Positions 1 through 13,071 of a stretch of 64,000 bases of DNA are shown here, in pieces. The DNA comes from Ophiocordyceps camponoti-saundersi (nom. inval.) (taxonomy: Eukaryota > Ascomycota > Sordariomycetes > Hypocreales > Ophiocordycipitaceae): positions 31,534 through 95,533 of the forward strand of contig PDHQ01000123.1 in the NCBI GenBank assembly GCA_003339415.1, read 5' to 3'. Both the position numbers and the translations under genes were made by a program. The stretch's first letter is position 1. Each line of letters begins with the position of its first letter. The notes beneath the pieces were generated by a model. That model did not search any database. It was not told the DNA's origin and was given only the letters and a program-made list of their open reading frames with translations.

Positions 1-689
1 TAGATAACTTTCTAAGGAGTAGGCGCTAAAACTCCCTTAATTACTAAAATATCCTTTACTAATATAAGTACCTCCCTCTCCGTTTTTGCCAGAACTAAGT
101 ATATAAGGGGCGCTACGGGGGGGGCAAAGTTCGGGGCGGAGCTTATAATTATACTAGCTTAAGTTAAAACTCTAAGGGCGGAGTCTAACCCCTTACTTAT
201 TACCTTATAAAAGGTAGCTTTAACTAATTTTTAAATAGCGCGGGAGATAATAATAAGTAAGCTAAATAAGTTTTTAGAGGCTTATTAGCGCTATTAAAGC
301 TTAGTAAACGCTATATTAAGGATACCTTATATAAGGCGAAAATTTTACGCGGAGATTACTCTAGTAAGTTTTTTATATATAGATTTTAAAATAAAATTCG
401 TTAAGGTTTAAAAAATATTAATAAATAAGTTATTAGAGTTAGTAGCTATATTATATTAACTTTTACCTATATATAGATATTATCGGGATTAGTTAAGCCC
501 CCGGGTTCCGCTATCGAGTATTATTAGCACTAATAGCGGACTAGGAGGCGGGCCGCCCCGTAACCCCGCGTTTAGAGCTATTCCCTTAGTAAAGTTAGAC
601 TCTAAGAGGCAGAAAGCACTAAATTCTCGTAATATTACGGCGTTAAGAATAAATAAGGACTCTAATTATTTAAAGTTATAAAAAAGTTA
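1..689 (-). mobile_element. LINE (non-LTR retrotransposon), 5' part, cut by window edge
   Basis: The reverse complement of this stretch matches the first ~650 bp of the LINE that begins at 25771, including the GC-rich patch (480-620) with GCGGGCCGCCCCGTAACCCC, which lies near 25,870-25,930 in the other copy. The element therefore runs leftwards, with its 5' end near 689, and most of its body lies outside the window. It is fully mutated by RIP and has no ORF. Beyond 689 the flanking sequence is the Z element, so this LINE probably inserted into Z. Seen: the inverted match and the shared 5' boundary. Inferred: LINE identity, taken from the zinc-knuckle remnant in the copy at 25771. Confidence 0.7.
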
Positions 690-3253
690 TAGTCCCTCCC
701 TTATTAATTAGTAAACCCTTATAGCTAGTAAAAGTTATCTCCTTTTTATAATACTAAGCGTTTTTATATTATAATATTTATAATTTTACTAAGTTATTAT
801 AGTTTTTATATTATAATACCCTTAAGGTAGCGTAATTCTTAACCTTAGGGGTATAATAATCCCTTAGTAATATTCTTTTTCTAGTTTAAGAATTAAAAAA
901 ATAAAAAATAAATATAATATAATATATTAAATAAAAAACGTAATACTTAGTAAACTTTTACTAAATTATCTACGAAAAATAGATAAGAAAAACTAAAGTA
1001 ATTATAAAAAGGGAAAGAAAAAAAAAATTTAAAAAAGGGGGGGGGTATTTATACTTAGGAGGTATATACTTTTTATATCTATAAGAGGGGTTAGTATATA
1101 CTAATATATTACTTATAAAAAGGGTAAGTATATACCTTATTTAGTAAGGTAAATTAGTAACTTAGTACCTTACTTATAAATTACCTTATACTTAAGCTCC
1201 TTATTCCTTTCCTTTTTTTTTTACTTTTATTATTATTATTATTATCGTTATTATTATTATATATAAGAAAGTAAATTTAAGTTAATCTTAAGTTAATATT
1301 ATAATAAGCTTTTACTAACCTTAACTTAAGATTTATTATATATTAAGACCGCCCCCTTATATACTTACCGCTTTATATAATTATTAGATTATTATTTTAA
1401 ATCTTAAGTTTAAGAATAATATTAATAATAATAATACTCTTAAAGCTTTAATTTACTAATAGCGTAAAAATATATTAATTCTAGCTTTAATTTAAGTTAG
1501 CTATAAATTAAGATTAACTTAGTATTTAATATATTCTAAATTTAGCTTTAAACGTATATTACGCGTATCCTACTCCTATCTCCTTTATACGCCCCTTATA
1601 AGCTCCTTTTATAATATCCGTAATTACTTTTTACTTACGCTTACGAATATTATCGCCTATATTAGCGGCGATACTTATTACGCTCCGTTAAATATAACTT
1701 ACTAAGCGTAATCTTTTTATATCCTCGCCGCCGCTTACGCTATTATCTTAAGCGTAGCGTAATATTATTTAGCGCGGTAATATTAAAAAAATACCTTTAT
1801 ATTAAAATTATATTAGCTATATAAGTAAGTAAGAGCTAGCTATTAATATTTATTAAGAATAAGTATTTTAGCTAATAACTACTTATTATTAATATACTAA
1901 AAAGGGTATTTAATATAATAATATATATATAGCTTATTAAAACTTAACTTTATATAAACTAATACTAACTTAATAAACTATCCTAGCTATTATTACTTTT
2001 ATATAAGCTTTTACTATATTTATAAGCGATAATATACCTTTATATAAAAATTAGCGTGCTAAAATAAGTTTAATAATAATCTAATCTTTATTTATATTTA
2101 AGTTAATATCTAACTAATATTATTAATATAGTAATATTACTTAGCTAGCCTTATATAATTATTATACGTTACGCTTTTTTAAATATCCGCGTTAGAAGTA
2201 AGGGGTAGGGACTTTAGTTTTAAGGATCTTACTTTTTTTTTTTCTTATTATTTTTATTTTTTATTATTTTTATCTCTTATATATTACTAAATTAACTTAA
2301 TTATAAGAGATTTCTAATACTAAACTTATAAAAGCTTAGTAAATAATAATTATAAAGTAATTATTAAAACTAATCTAAAGTTAATAGGATTTCGGGTTAA
2401 AATTAAAGTAAGTTCCTAAAAATCCTAAACTAAAAGTAAAAAAAAGAAAAAAAAGATAATATTAACTTATAGTAAATTATCGCTAAGTATTAAGATATCT
2501 AAATTATTAAGTTACTAATTAGATACTAATTAAAATATATTTATATATTATCGAAATAATAATTATAGTTTCTTAAAAATTAGTATTTTAATAAATATTT
2601 ACTATTTAAATTATTCTTTTATTTCTAATCTAAACTAAGGTCGAATAATAACGAAGCTAGTATTTTAGCTTATATTAGTTAACTAAGTTTTAAGTAATAA
2701 AAAGTAATTAAGTCCGTAATATAATTTAGCTTTATTATTAATTAATATTAGTTAAGTATCTTTCCTAAGCTAAATAAGTAGCTAAAATTATATTATAAAT
2801 TTCTTATAATAAAAATACTAATAAATTAAATTTAGAATATATATATTATATTAACTTAGATAATAATATTTAAGTAACTTATTTAAATTATATAGCGTAT
2901 AAGAATATTATATTTACTATATAATATACTTTAGCTAATAAAATTATAAAAGATTAAATAATAACTTTACTTATAACTTATCTTTTTCTTAAAAAGTATA
3001 GAAAAGTAAATATATTATATATATATTCCCCCTTTTACTAATTACCTCCTTATCCTCCTCCTATATTAACTCTATATATTATATTAATATTATATTAGTC
3101 TCGGATCGGTATTATCTTAAGTTCGACTTTTCTTTATATATATCCTTAACCTCCTATTTTATTTATATAGAGATAGTTATCTTTACGACGCGTGCTACGC
3201 GTATTTAACGCGTATTATATTCCTAAGTAGCTAGCGATATATATATTCTAATA
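690..3253 (-). mobile_element. Z-family LTR element, inverted partial copy
   Basis: This is an inverted copy of the Z element described at 39063-56520. Its right end (about 2765-3253) is the reverse complement of the 487-bp Z LTR, ending CTAATA, the complement of the LTR start TATTAG. Positions 1220-2760 match the Z interior at 39550-41073. Positions about 690-1200 match the Z interior at 54923-55500, which contains the GTATATACC and TAAGGTAAATTA motifs. A LINE 5' end lies at the left, so the other LTR is outside the window. The copy contains no Copia insertion, so it independently shows that the two halves of Z belong together. It is strongly RIP-mutated and no reading frame survives. Confidence 0.72.
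2765..3253 (-). repeat. LTR of the inverted Z element
   Basis: The reverse complement matches the Z LTRs at 39063-39549 and 56034-56520, including the ACGCGT-like block (3190-3215) and the GATCGG block (3105-3115). The right boundary at 3253 is set by homology. The left boundary is estimated from the 487-bp LTR length. Confidence 0.68.
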
Positions 3254-3990
3254 ATAATAATAATATCTCTACTAAAAAGCCGCCTTACTACTAATATAAC
3301 GTTATATTTAAGGGCGGTATTCGCGGCCTGAATAATTTCTTATAAAGTTAGCTATAAGACTTTTATATTAATTATAATATTTTTTATAAATATAATAATT
3401 TCTTTATTAGATTAGCTTAAGATAAGTTTAATTATTTTATAGCTATTTACTATAATAGAAGCTTATATAAGCTAAGCCTAATTAGTATTAAAGCTAATAG
3501 TTTATAAGAGTATTTTCTATATAGCTTAAGCGATTATCTTTTCGATTAACTTAATAATCTTAGGTAAAAATCGGGTTTCGCGTAAGATTAAGGTAATTTT
3601 AAATTTTTTACGAAATTTAATTTTAAAAGCTATTATAATATCCTAAGCTTCGGAAAATACTATAGTTAATATTACTATAGTAAGCTTATAGTACGCTTCC
3701 GTTATATTACCGTCGTTAAGGCCCCGTGCTTATACCGCTTCCCCGTTTAACGTAACGCTATTATTAAATTGCCCCTAGCCGGATTAGGGGTGCTACGAGG
3801 ACTAGTTTAGTTCCCGCGCCCCCCTATCTATAACTATAAGCGCGTCGCCCGCTCCTTAGGCCCCGGCCTTAGCCGCCGCGGGCGCTATTATCTTCTTTTA
3901 AGTAATAAATATATAATAGGGAGCGAAATGCTAAGCTACGGGTCCTATCCCGTGTTCGTAAAAGGTTGCGGATAATTATTAATATTCTCT
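3254..3990. other. Unassigned RIP-mutated sequence with a CG-rich patch
   Basis: No gene or known element is recognisable here. Positions 3715-3975 are much richer in CG than the surroundings and keep several TG dinucleotides, for example near 3727, 3770, 3791 and 3952. A short inverted repeat (ACGGG/CCCGT) lies at about 3938-3954. It may be the GC-rich promoter or 5' end of the Gypsy element to the right, or an older unrelated repeat. Confidence 0.3.
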
Positions 3991-6845
3991 ATTCTTATTA
4001 TATTTATTCTTAAAACTTAAATCTAAACTTAAATAATAATTTATAATTATATAATTAATTAAAATTATAAAAACTTTTTAAATAATAAGTTTAGCTATAA
4101 GCTAAAAATATAAGATAATTTAAGCTAACTAATATTCTTAATATTACTTTTAATTAAATTAAGGAAACTAATTAAACTATTATTTATTAAAATATTAACT
4201 AATTTATAAATACTTTAAAATAAGTTATAGCTTAAAGTAAGGATTATATAAATAAACTTATATAACTTATTCCCTCTTTTCTTAAAAGTTATATTATAAG
4301 ATAATATTCGAAAAATTTAAACTTATAAATTAAACTAAAACTTACTTTTTTAAGTTTTAAAATTTAAGGATAAGTAAAAGCCTTATAAAAAAGGTTTACT
4401 ATTTAACCTAATATTACCGCTTTTATTATATAAAAATAAAACTTTATACTTTAAAATATACTTATTAAGAAAGATTTTTAATTATAGATATTAAAAATAA
4501 AAAAAACTAGCTTAAGTAGCTTTTTATCTTAAAAGATTTATACTAATAATTATCTTTTCCTAACTTAATATTTTTCTCTAAAAAACTTTTTATTAGCTAA
4601 TTAGGGAAAATACCTTAAATATATAAGTATATAAATAATAATAACTTATTTTAAACTTTTAAATTAAGCTAATTAAAGGAACTTTAGGTATTTTATAAAA
4701 TAATATTATTTAATATATAGCTTTAAATAGGTTACTTAAATAAAATTATAAGGTAAATAGTTTTAAGGAGAAATCCTTATAAACTCTAAACCGCTAACTA
4801 GATTATAAACTAAATAACTCTTTTAAAAAGCTAATAAATATTACCCGGAAACTATTTAATAAGAATATTAAGTTTAAAGCGAAAATAAAATAGCTTTTTT
4901 TTAAGAAAAATAAAGAAAGCTAAAAAGATAATCTTATCCTTATTAATCTTACTTATAAACTTATAAAATAAGATTCTAATATTAAAAGAGTTTTAATAAT
5001 CTGTTTTAAGATATATAATATAATCCTTAATATTTTAAAATATAATCTAGATAATAAAACTAATTTATTTAAATTATCTAAAAATAAAAAAAAATAATTA
5101 GCTAATAATTTATATTATTTAATTTTAGATTTTAAAAAATATAAAACTAAACTTTTTAATATTATTAAAAACCTCTTTTTTTAAAACTTTCTTATTATTA
5201 AAGCTATTTTATAAATAACTAATTTTTTTTAAAATAAGTTTCCCGTTTTTCCTATATAAAGATTTTTATATTTAGTAAAAATAAACTATTTAACGCTATA
5301 AAAATATATCTTAATATTAAAATAAATAAATCTTTTATTAGGAAAAACTTACTTAATAAGTTTAATAATATTAATTATAATTTAATAATAGTTTAAAGCT
5401 TAAATAATATTTAATTAGCCTTAATTTATAATTAAGTTATTTTTATTTTATATATATAGTAAATTTTACTTTAGTAAGTTTAAAGCTAATACTTAAGTTA
5501 TTAAGTATCTCCTTATTAAAGTTTTATTAAGATAAGGATCCTTAATTTTTTATAAAATTAATATTTTTAACTTTTAATAAAAGTTTTAGATTTAACTTTA
5601 TAAAAGAATATATATTAAATACTATTTTACTTATAAAAGACTAGCTATTTATAAATATATAATAGCTATTTTAATATTAATAATCTCTTTTTTTTAATAA
5701 GCACGATTTTAGCACTAATTAAAAATCCTTTTAAAAATTATAACTTTATTTTTTTTCGTAACTCTTATTTTTTCTTAAGTTTAAATATTTATAATTATTT
5801 TTCTTTAATTATTTTTAACTTAAGTAATAATCTCCTTTAAATTAAAAGAAAAAGTTAATATTATATTAAATCTTAATAATTAATTCTTTTTTATAATTCC
5901 TTAATAAATTATTAAAAAGGACTCTTTAGATAACTTTAATAAATATTTTATACTAAACTCTTTTTTAAACTAAATAATATTATCTTATAAAACTAATACT
6001 AACTTATTACTTATTAATATCTTAGATTTAAGTTAATTATATTAATTAGGTATCTTTAAGATATTTTTTATCTTAGAAATTAAAAGTAAATATAGCGTTA
6101 AAATTTATACTTTAGATTTTTAATTATTTAGAAAAGTAAAAAAACTTTATAATTCCCTTCTAAAACTTTAAGAAAATATTAAACTAATTAATCTACCCTT
6201 AGAATAGTATTTAAAAATCCCCCTTATTAATAATTAATATAAGAAAAAACTCGGTTTATATCCTTTTTTATTAAATAAACCTAATTAGGATTTCCTTAAT
6301 AAAAAGTATAATAATATATATTTATAAGGTAAAAAAAAATAAGCGCTTAAAGCTTTACTTTTTATTAGCTTATATTTTATTATTTAAAGAAAAGGTAAAC
6401 TATATATTATTAATAATTAATAAGTATTAAATAGCGTAGCTATTCTTAATATATACCTAATACCTCTCCCTTAAGATATAATTTATAAGTTAATAAGTAA
6501 AAAGGTTATTTTTATTATTAATACTTAAAGCTTCTTTTATTAGTTTTATATCTATTTAAATTACTAAGAGCGGTTTTATTTCTTACTATAAATTAGAGAG
6601 GACTATAATCGCTCTTATAAGGTATAAAAATTTACCTATTTATTTATAAAAATTTATTAATTATATTCTCTAACTAAATAAAATATATATTATTAGATAT
6701 ATTAATAATAAAGTAATTTTCTCTAATATTTTAAAAGATTATATTAAGTATCTAATTACTATATTTAATCTTTTTCTTAATATAAATTTTTCCCTCTCTA
6801 CTTTTAAATTATTCTTTTATTACCTATTTATAAAAATATTAAAAT

Positions 6846-7056
6846 ATATTAAGGAGCAACTAGAAGCCGAAAGAGAATACCCGCCTATTTTTTAGTAAGT
6901 TATAGCCTAAACCCCTCTACTATATATAAAGGTATAAGCAAAAGAGTACGTAATATATAAGTCCCTCGTTCCTTATATATCGGGCATTATATAGGCTATC
7001 GTAGTCGAACTATAATATATAAGTAACTATAACTAGGCGTAGCCTAGTCCTTTATA
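6846..7056. repeat. TRIM left LTR
   Basis: This 211-bp repeat is closely matched by 7217-7426. Most differences are C/T or G/A changes, as expected from independent RIP of two identical copies. Confidence 0.8.
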
Positions 7057-7216
7057 TACCCTCGGGCCCTAGGCTACCTTATAGTAGCGACCCCTAGCCT
7101 ATACTACGCACCCCCTAGGACCTTATACGTAACCCCTATTACCTTAGCCTTATTAGCTTAGGTAACCGCTACCTAGCGACTCGAACTTATAACTTTAAGA
7201 GTATAACTTATATATA

Positions 7217-7426
7217 TATTAAGGAGCGATTAGAAGCTAAAAGGGAATACTCGCCTATTCCTTAGTAAGTTATAGCCTAAACCCCTTTACTATATATAAA
7301 GGTATAGGCAAAAGAGTACGTAATATATAAGTCCCTCGTTCCTTATATATCGGGCATTATATAGGCTATCGTAGTTAAACTGCGATATATAAGTAATTAT
7401 AACTAGGCGTAGCCTAGTCTTTTATA
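7217..7426. repeat. TRIM right LTR
   Basis: Direct repeat of 6846-7056. It includes the conserved GTCCCTCGTTCC and GGCGTAGCCTAGTC blocks and is followed directly by the target duplication AAATA. Confidence 0.8.
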
Positions 7427-9890
7427 AAATATTATATTAATAGACTTATATTAATAAATACTTAATCTTAAGTAAAAGCCTTATAATATATTAAGTTTTT
7501 TAATACCTTATAATATCTTAATAAATAAATTAAATTAGTTAGATATATAAAATATCTTATTCCTTATTTTATATAATAAATTAACCTTTTTTAAAAACGT
7601 AAAATAATAGTATTCTAAGAAATATAAGAAAATAAAGCACTTATTATTAAACTAAAAAGAAATACTTTTACCTTTTAGTTTAAAATTATCCTAATAAAGG
7701 AAAAAATTAACTATTTTAATAATATTACTAATACCTTTTATAATAACGCTATTTTAAGTTAGTTCTTTCCTAATTATTAACTTTTTTTATAAATTAACGG
7801 CTTTTAAGAGAATAATTTTATAGCTTATTTTTTCTATATTAATAATAAGAAATCTTAGAAATTATTTTTAGCTTCGCCTTAATAGTTTATTAAACTTATT
7901 TATTATCTTAATTATATACTTAAATTAGCGAAAACTAAATACTAGCTAATTAAAATTAAAATCTCTTATTTAATATAAGCTTATTATAAACTCTAAATTT
8001 ATTTAATTAAAACCTAGAAACTAAAAATTATAATTTTAATAAATTATATTATAATTTTAATAATTATAAAATAAACCTTTTTTTTTACTATTAATATAAG
8101 GAGTAATAATTAACTTACCCTTATTTTTTAATTTCTAAATTAGTACTTTTTTAAAATTTAATATATTTTTAATATTTATAATATTCTTATAAAATCTCTC
8201 TTACGCCTTCCCTTAAAAATAATCCTAGAAAAGAGATAAAGAGAACTTAAAAATATTTAGGAAGATTATATTAATTAGAATTATAAATTTATTTCCCTAA
8301 AAGCTATTTTTAATAATATTTTCTAATAGAGGATTTCTAAAAAGTATCTCCTTAATATATAATAATATAAAGTTTTAAAGTAACTTAAAAATAAAAACTT
8401 CTAGGAAAAACTCGCTTTTATCTAAGTAAATAGCTTATTATATTTTAAAGATATTAATAGTTAATAATAACTTTATATTCCTAAAAATTATATTAAAAAA
8501 ATATTTCTAAGTATTATTTTTATAAATTCTATATTTACTAAAAATATATATAAGCTAAACTTTTTTTAATTTTATTATTTCTTAACTAAAAAAAATTAAT
8601 AATTTTATAAATAAATATAATACTTATAAATAAAGTTAGATTAATAAATAAGCTCTTTTAGGGAAATAGTTTTTATTTGTTTCCTAATAATTCCTTTTTA
8701 TATAATTATAATAAACTTTATTATTAAACTCCCTTTATTTTTTCGAAAAATTTACCTTAATTTAAACTTAAAGGAAAGTTTTATAATACCTTATTTATTA
8801 TTACTAATAAGTTTTCGAAAATTTATATTTTAACCCCTAAATATAATTATTTTACCGCTAAAAAATAAGCCTAGTTACTATACTATAAGCTTACTTATTA
8901 TAATTAAAAACTCCTAAAGTAAATTATCTTTAATTAAAATCTAAAGTTTATATTTAAGCTATAGGAAACCTTATAATTTATTTTTAATATTATACTTTTA
9001 ATATTAACTATATATTACTTATAAACTAATAGTTTATTTAAAAAATAAAACTAAATTATTAAAATTACTTTTAAATTCTTTATAGCTAATTTCCTAATTA
9101 AATAATAGATTAACTCTTTACTAGCTTTTTAGTTTTTACTTAATAACTCCTTCTCTTAAGTTATTAAAATTATATTAAGTAAATTATTTATTAAATTATA
9201 AATAAATAATAGTCTTTATTATTTAAGCGATTAAGTTTCTTTTAAATTTAAGAAAATATTTAAAAATAAGGTAATTATTTTTATTACTTATACCTAAGCT
9301 ATAATAAAAAGATAATATAAGAAGAAATATTAGAAGCTAAAGTTTAAGCCTAGCGATTAAGTTTAGCTTAAACTTAGAAAAAAATATTTTATTCCTAATA
9401 AATAAGTAATAAAGCTTTTAGAATAATAAACTAGCCTTTTCCGCGTAATTAAATAAACTAGTTATTTAGCTTATTAACTAAATCTTAATAACTTTATAAA
9501 TATTTACCTTATTATATTAATTATATAATTTTAAATAGCTAACGCTTTAAGAGAATAACCTAGCTATAAACTTAATACTAATAACTATAAGATTAAATAA
9601 ATCTTCGATAAGAGAAAGGTTAAAAAAGGATAAGGTATTATTTAAATAAAATACCTTATATATTAGAAAAAATACTTAAATAATAATAACTAATAGGTAG
9701 CTAAAAAAGACTTTTAATAAAAGGAGATAATTAAAAAATTCGAGAAAGAAAAAGATAAGTTAGAAGCTAAGTTAGAAATTACTAGAAAAAAATATATAAA
9801 TACTTTTAAAAAGTACTAGCTAAAAAAAAAGTAAACAAGTTTCCTAGTAATAAATATATAAAATCTTTAGGAAATAATAAACCTAACGCG

Positions 9891-10345
9891 TTTGCTATTT
9901 ATATTAGATTTTTTTATATTTTCCTACTTTTCTTTTTTTACTTTCTTTTTTTTCTATTTATCCTCTTTTATCCCTTTTTATATTACTTATCTTTATTATA
10001 TCTTCTTATATATTAGTCTTTATTCCTCTTATAATTATTCTCTTTTATTTTCTTATTCTATTTATTTTTCTTTATATTATTTTCTTTTTTTTATATTTAA
10101 AATTAACCCGCTATATAGTAACGTTTATTATTTAAAAGATAAGATTTATTATAAATATTTTTACAAGTAATTAATATAAATATTACTTATCCTTACTTTT
10201 AAAAGCTTTAATTATAAATATTTTTATAAGTAATTTATATAAATATTACCTATCCTTACTTTTAGAAGCTTTAAAAAAGCTATTTAATTATTTAAAAACC
10301 TTATAAAACTTTAATATTTATTTAAGCTACTTACTTATAAATTTA
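9891..10345. other. AT-rich stretch after Gypsy-B, with a 63-bp tandem duplication
   Basis: A pyrimidine-rich tract (9905-10090) is followed by two adjacent 63-bp units. The stretch may include the 3' LTR of Gypsy-B, but no partner LTR was recognised on the left. Reading the T-rich tract gives only a Phe/Tyr/Ser low-complexity peptide, which is not a credible gene. Confidence 0.4.
10148..10273. repeat. 63-bp tandem duplication (two units)
   Basis: Units 10148-10210 and 10211-10273 are adjacent and nearly identical. Both begin ATTATAAATATTTTTA and both end in an AAGCTTTA-like sequence. The few differences are mostly transitions. Confidence 0.8.
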
Positions 10346-11550
10346 ATAACTAGAAAGTTTAGGATAACTTTTATATATTTTATAAACTTCGCGCTTATAG
10401 TAACGCGAATATAAACTTTTTATTCTTATATTATAAGCGGACTCCGCTCCTTTTATTACCTTATAGCGATAGCTAGCCGCGCTTAAAGCAATTCCGGAGA
10501 GGAGGGTAACGCTATATAAATTAATTATAACCGCGAAAATATTTTACTTAAAATATAGCTTTACTTTAAATTATAATAATCTTAAACTTAAAAGTTTATT
10601 ATACTTATTACTTTATTAAAAGCTAAGGTAAATATTAATAGGATTATTTTAAAAAATACTTTTATCTTTATATAAGTAATTATCGAATAAATAGTAAAAT
10701 TTAAAAAAGTTTAAAAAGGCGCCTTTTTTACTCTAATTTTATTAATTAGTAATATCTTTTTAGCTATTATAGCTATAATTTCCTTTTTTTATAGCTTTAA
10801 AATAAGCGGAACTTTTTTAATATAAATTATAATTATAGCTAAAGCGCTAGAGAAAATTATTAAAAAGTAAGTTTTTAGGTAATATAAATAATAGCTTATA
10901 ATTCGCTTTAACTTTATTATTATTTTATTCTAAATTTAAGGCTTTAAAGCGATTATAATAAATATTAACTATAAATTTTATAAGTAAAGCTAAGCTTTTA
11001 GAATAAAAAAATTACCTAATAATAATATTATAATAATATTTTAAGATATTATTTATAAGCTTTAATCTAATTTAAAATAGCTTTATATTTTTTTAAAGAA
11101 AAGGTATACTTAACTAGTAAAGATTATACTTTTATTATAAAAAAAGTATTAGCATAAGCCTTATAATAAAATAATAAGGAAGCTTTTTAGAAAAAGATTA
11201 AATTATTAAAAAAAGTTTTAATAATATAATTATATATAAAAAGATATTATTTTAAGATTTAGTAAAATTTCTTAATAATTATTATTAATAATATAGTAAA
11301 TATAAATTAAATTTATAATAAGAGTATAATAATATAAGTAAAGATTTTTAATATTAAATTATATATACTAAAAATTTAATTTTAATAATATTTTAAATAT
11401 TATTAATTTAAATATATTATTAAATATTATATAATAAAGCTATAATATAATAAATATTTTACTACTTTATATATAAAAAGTAAATCCGCTTATTTTATAG
11501 CTTAAAAGAAAAGATTATATTATTATTATTTTTATTAGAAATTTTAACTT

Positions 11551-11570
11551 AAGTAAAGTTAACTTTACCT
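11551..11570. other. Conserved palindrome in R copy A
   Basis: A near-perfect palindrome is centred on GTTAAC (core AAAGTTAACTTT). It is retained in all four R copies (here, 17451-17470, 20644-20664, 63085-63105). It lies about 1.2 kb from the R 5' end. Confidence 0.75.
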
Positions 11571-11944
11571 TAAGATAAGAGCGGTATAGGATTAAGCGAA
11601 AAACGCGTATATTACTTAACTTTAGAGGTTTACGAACTAGAACTTTATATATATTACCCCTCTTTCCCCTCCGGCGCTAACTAGAAATTAGTAATAGTTA
11701 GGGCGGAAACGCTTAAAAGCGAATATAATAATACCTCCTCTTTTAACTTTAACTTTATATTTATTTATAGCTTTATTATAATAACCTAGATATTTTTTAA
11801 AATTAGCTATTATAAAATTTATTATAAAATAATAAAATTTTTATATATTCCTAAGCTATACTAATAAGGCCTTAATTAATTAAATTTTTAAAGCTATTTT
11901 AATTAAATATAAAGATTTAATTTATAGCGATAATAATAGCTAAA

Positions 11945-13071
11945 TTATTATTATATTATTACGCTAGTAGCTATAAAAGCTGCTAGAACCTCGATAATAT
12001 ATTAAGTAGGAAAAACCCTCTTATAGGAGGTAAAACCCCCCGTAGCGCGGTAAAACTACGGCCAGCTTAGGGCCGGGTAAAATAAGTAACGTATATAAAG
12101 GAAATAGCTATTAGCTATAATAATATTATATAATATAAGAAAAGATAAGGAAAAAAAATAAGATAAGGAGAGATAAGGAGAGTAGTAATATATATTACTC
12201 GTATAAGCTAGTATATACCCCTCTAAAGCTTTAATATATACCTCTTAACTCCTCGGTATATAGCTATATACCCCTTATATATATAGTATATACTTAAGTA
12301 TATACCTTTTTATAAAGCTTTCTTAATTAGGAAATTATTCTTATAAATTAGTAACTTAAAGCTTAAAAGTATATAAAAAAGGGGGGGTTACCTTTACTAG
12401 CGCAGGTAAGCTATTATTAAATTAGTAATCTTAATAAAATTAATTATATAAGTGATTCTTATAAGTATATATATTATTTATAGCTAACTTATACTAGAAG
12501 TAAAATACTTATTAAAAGAGACTACCTTTATAATATATCTAACGTTAGTTATATTAATATACTTATAAGCTTTAAAAATCTTTACTAAATATAATATAAT
12601 AAGTATTCGGCCCCGGTACGCGCTTAAACCTACTAATAGTTAAAATAAACTAGCTTAGTATATCTTATATAAAATACGCGAATAATTATATTAAATATAA
12701 GCTAATTACTAATCTTATTATAATATAAGCTATTTATATTATAATTAAGATAGCTTATAAGCTAGGCTTTAATTATAATTTTTAATTAGTAAGTTAAAAT
12801 CGGAGTTATAGCCGGTTTAAGGTAAGTCTTATATTAATAAGGGTAGTAGAAAAATACTATTTAGCGCGTTAAGGAAATTTGCGCTATTACGCGTTATAAT
12901 AGCTCTCGCGCTAATTGAGTTATTTAGGCGGCCGCCGGCCGCGTGCCGCTTTAAGGCCTACTGCCTCCCGCCCTCGGTAAAGATCCTATCGTCGAAGTAA
13001 CTAAGAGTCTAACTAGCGTCGACCGACTTATCGCGGCTATTATAGCCTAAACCCGGGAGCAGCGTATCTTT
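11945..13071 (-). mobile_element. 1.13-kb retroposon inserted in R copy A
   Basis: The R sequence is interrupted here, and the target TAATAATAGCTAAA occurs on both sides (11931-11944 and 13072-13085). The insert's left end is a TTATTATTA-type tract, so the element lies on the minus strand with a (TAA)n tail. Reading from the tail inwards, its 3' ~100 bp carries GGGTTTTAC, GTTTTTCC and CTAGCGTA in the same order as the R family and the LINE. The head region (12890-13071) is CG-rich, and its plus strand has a short open stretch around 12975-13060 that matches nothing I recognise. The long target duplication and tail argue for a non-LTR retroposon. Confidence 0.65.

Larger units (their letters stand above)
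6846..7426. mobile_element. TRIM (terminal-repeat retrotransposon in miniature), 581 bp
   Basis: Two direct repeats of about 211 bp (6846-7056 and 7217-7426) flank a 160-bp interior with no coding potential. The repeats start TATTAAGG and end CTTTATA, consistent with TG...CA ends converted to TA by RIP. The element is bounded by a 5-bp duplication AAATA at 6841-6845 and 7427-7431. It sits inside the Gypsy-B reverse transcriptase, and the RT frame resumes directly after it. The size and structure match TRIMs: LTRs plus a short interior and no proteins. Orientation and primer-binding site were not determined. Confidence 0.82.
3991..9890 (+). mobile_element. Degenerate Gypsy (Ty3-type) retrotransposon, 'Gypsy-B'
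   Basis: Frames read through RIP stops on the plus strand give recognisable pol fragments. At 6470-6845 there is a reverse transcriptase with an FFYQ-like motif and a degraded Y-x-D-D region (about 6690-6710). It continues after the TRIM at 7432-7700 with the LxxYIxxYIPYF-like thumb segment. At 9290-9560 there is the C-terminal part of a Ty3-type integrase (KLR..Y..P, then LNL..N..IYPI). At 9620-9820 there is a lysine-rich tail where related elements carry a chromodomain. The order RT then integrase is typical of Gypsy, not Copia. The outer limits and LTRs were not found; the left limit is a guess. Stop codons are dense, so the element is dead. Confidence 0.66.

Noticed and set aside
1200..1260. 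ATT microsatellite as an R-element tail
   Set aside because: The same (TTA/ATT) tract with a CG interruption occurs at 40,980-41,005 inside Z, so it belongs to the Z interior.
3715..3975. Surviving gene fragment in a CG-rich patch
   Set aside because: No frame gives a recognisable protein, and retained CG is expected because RIP mainly hits CA.
9892..10170. 92-codon plus-strand ORF
   Set aside because: Made almost only of Phe, Tyr, Ser, Leu and Ile from a T-rich tract, with a chance surviving ATG. It lies downstream of a dead Gypsy pol and shows no family features.
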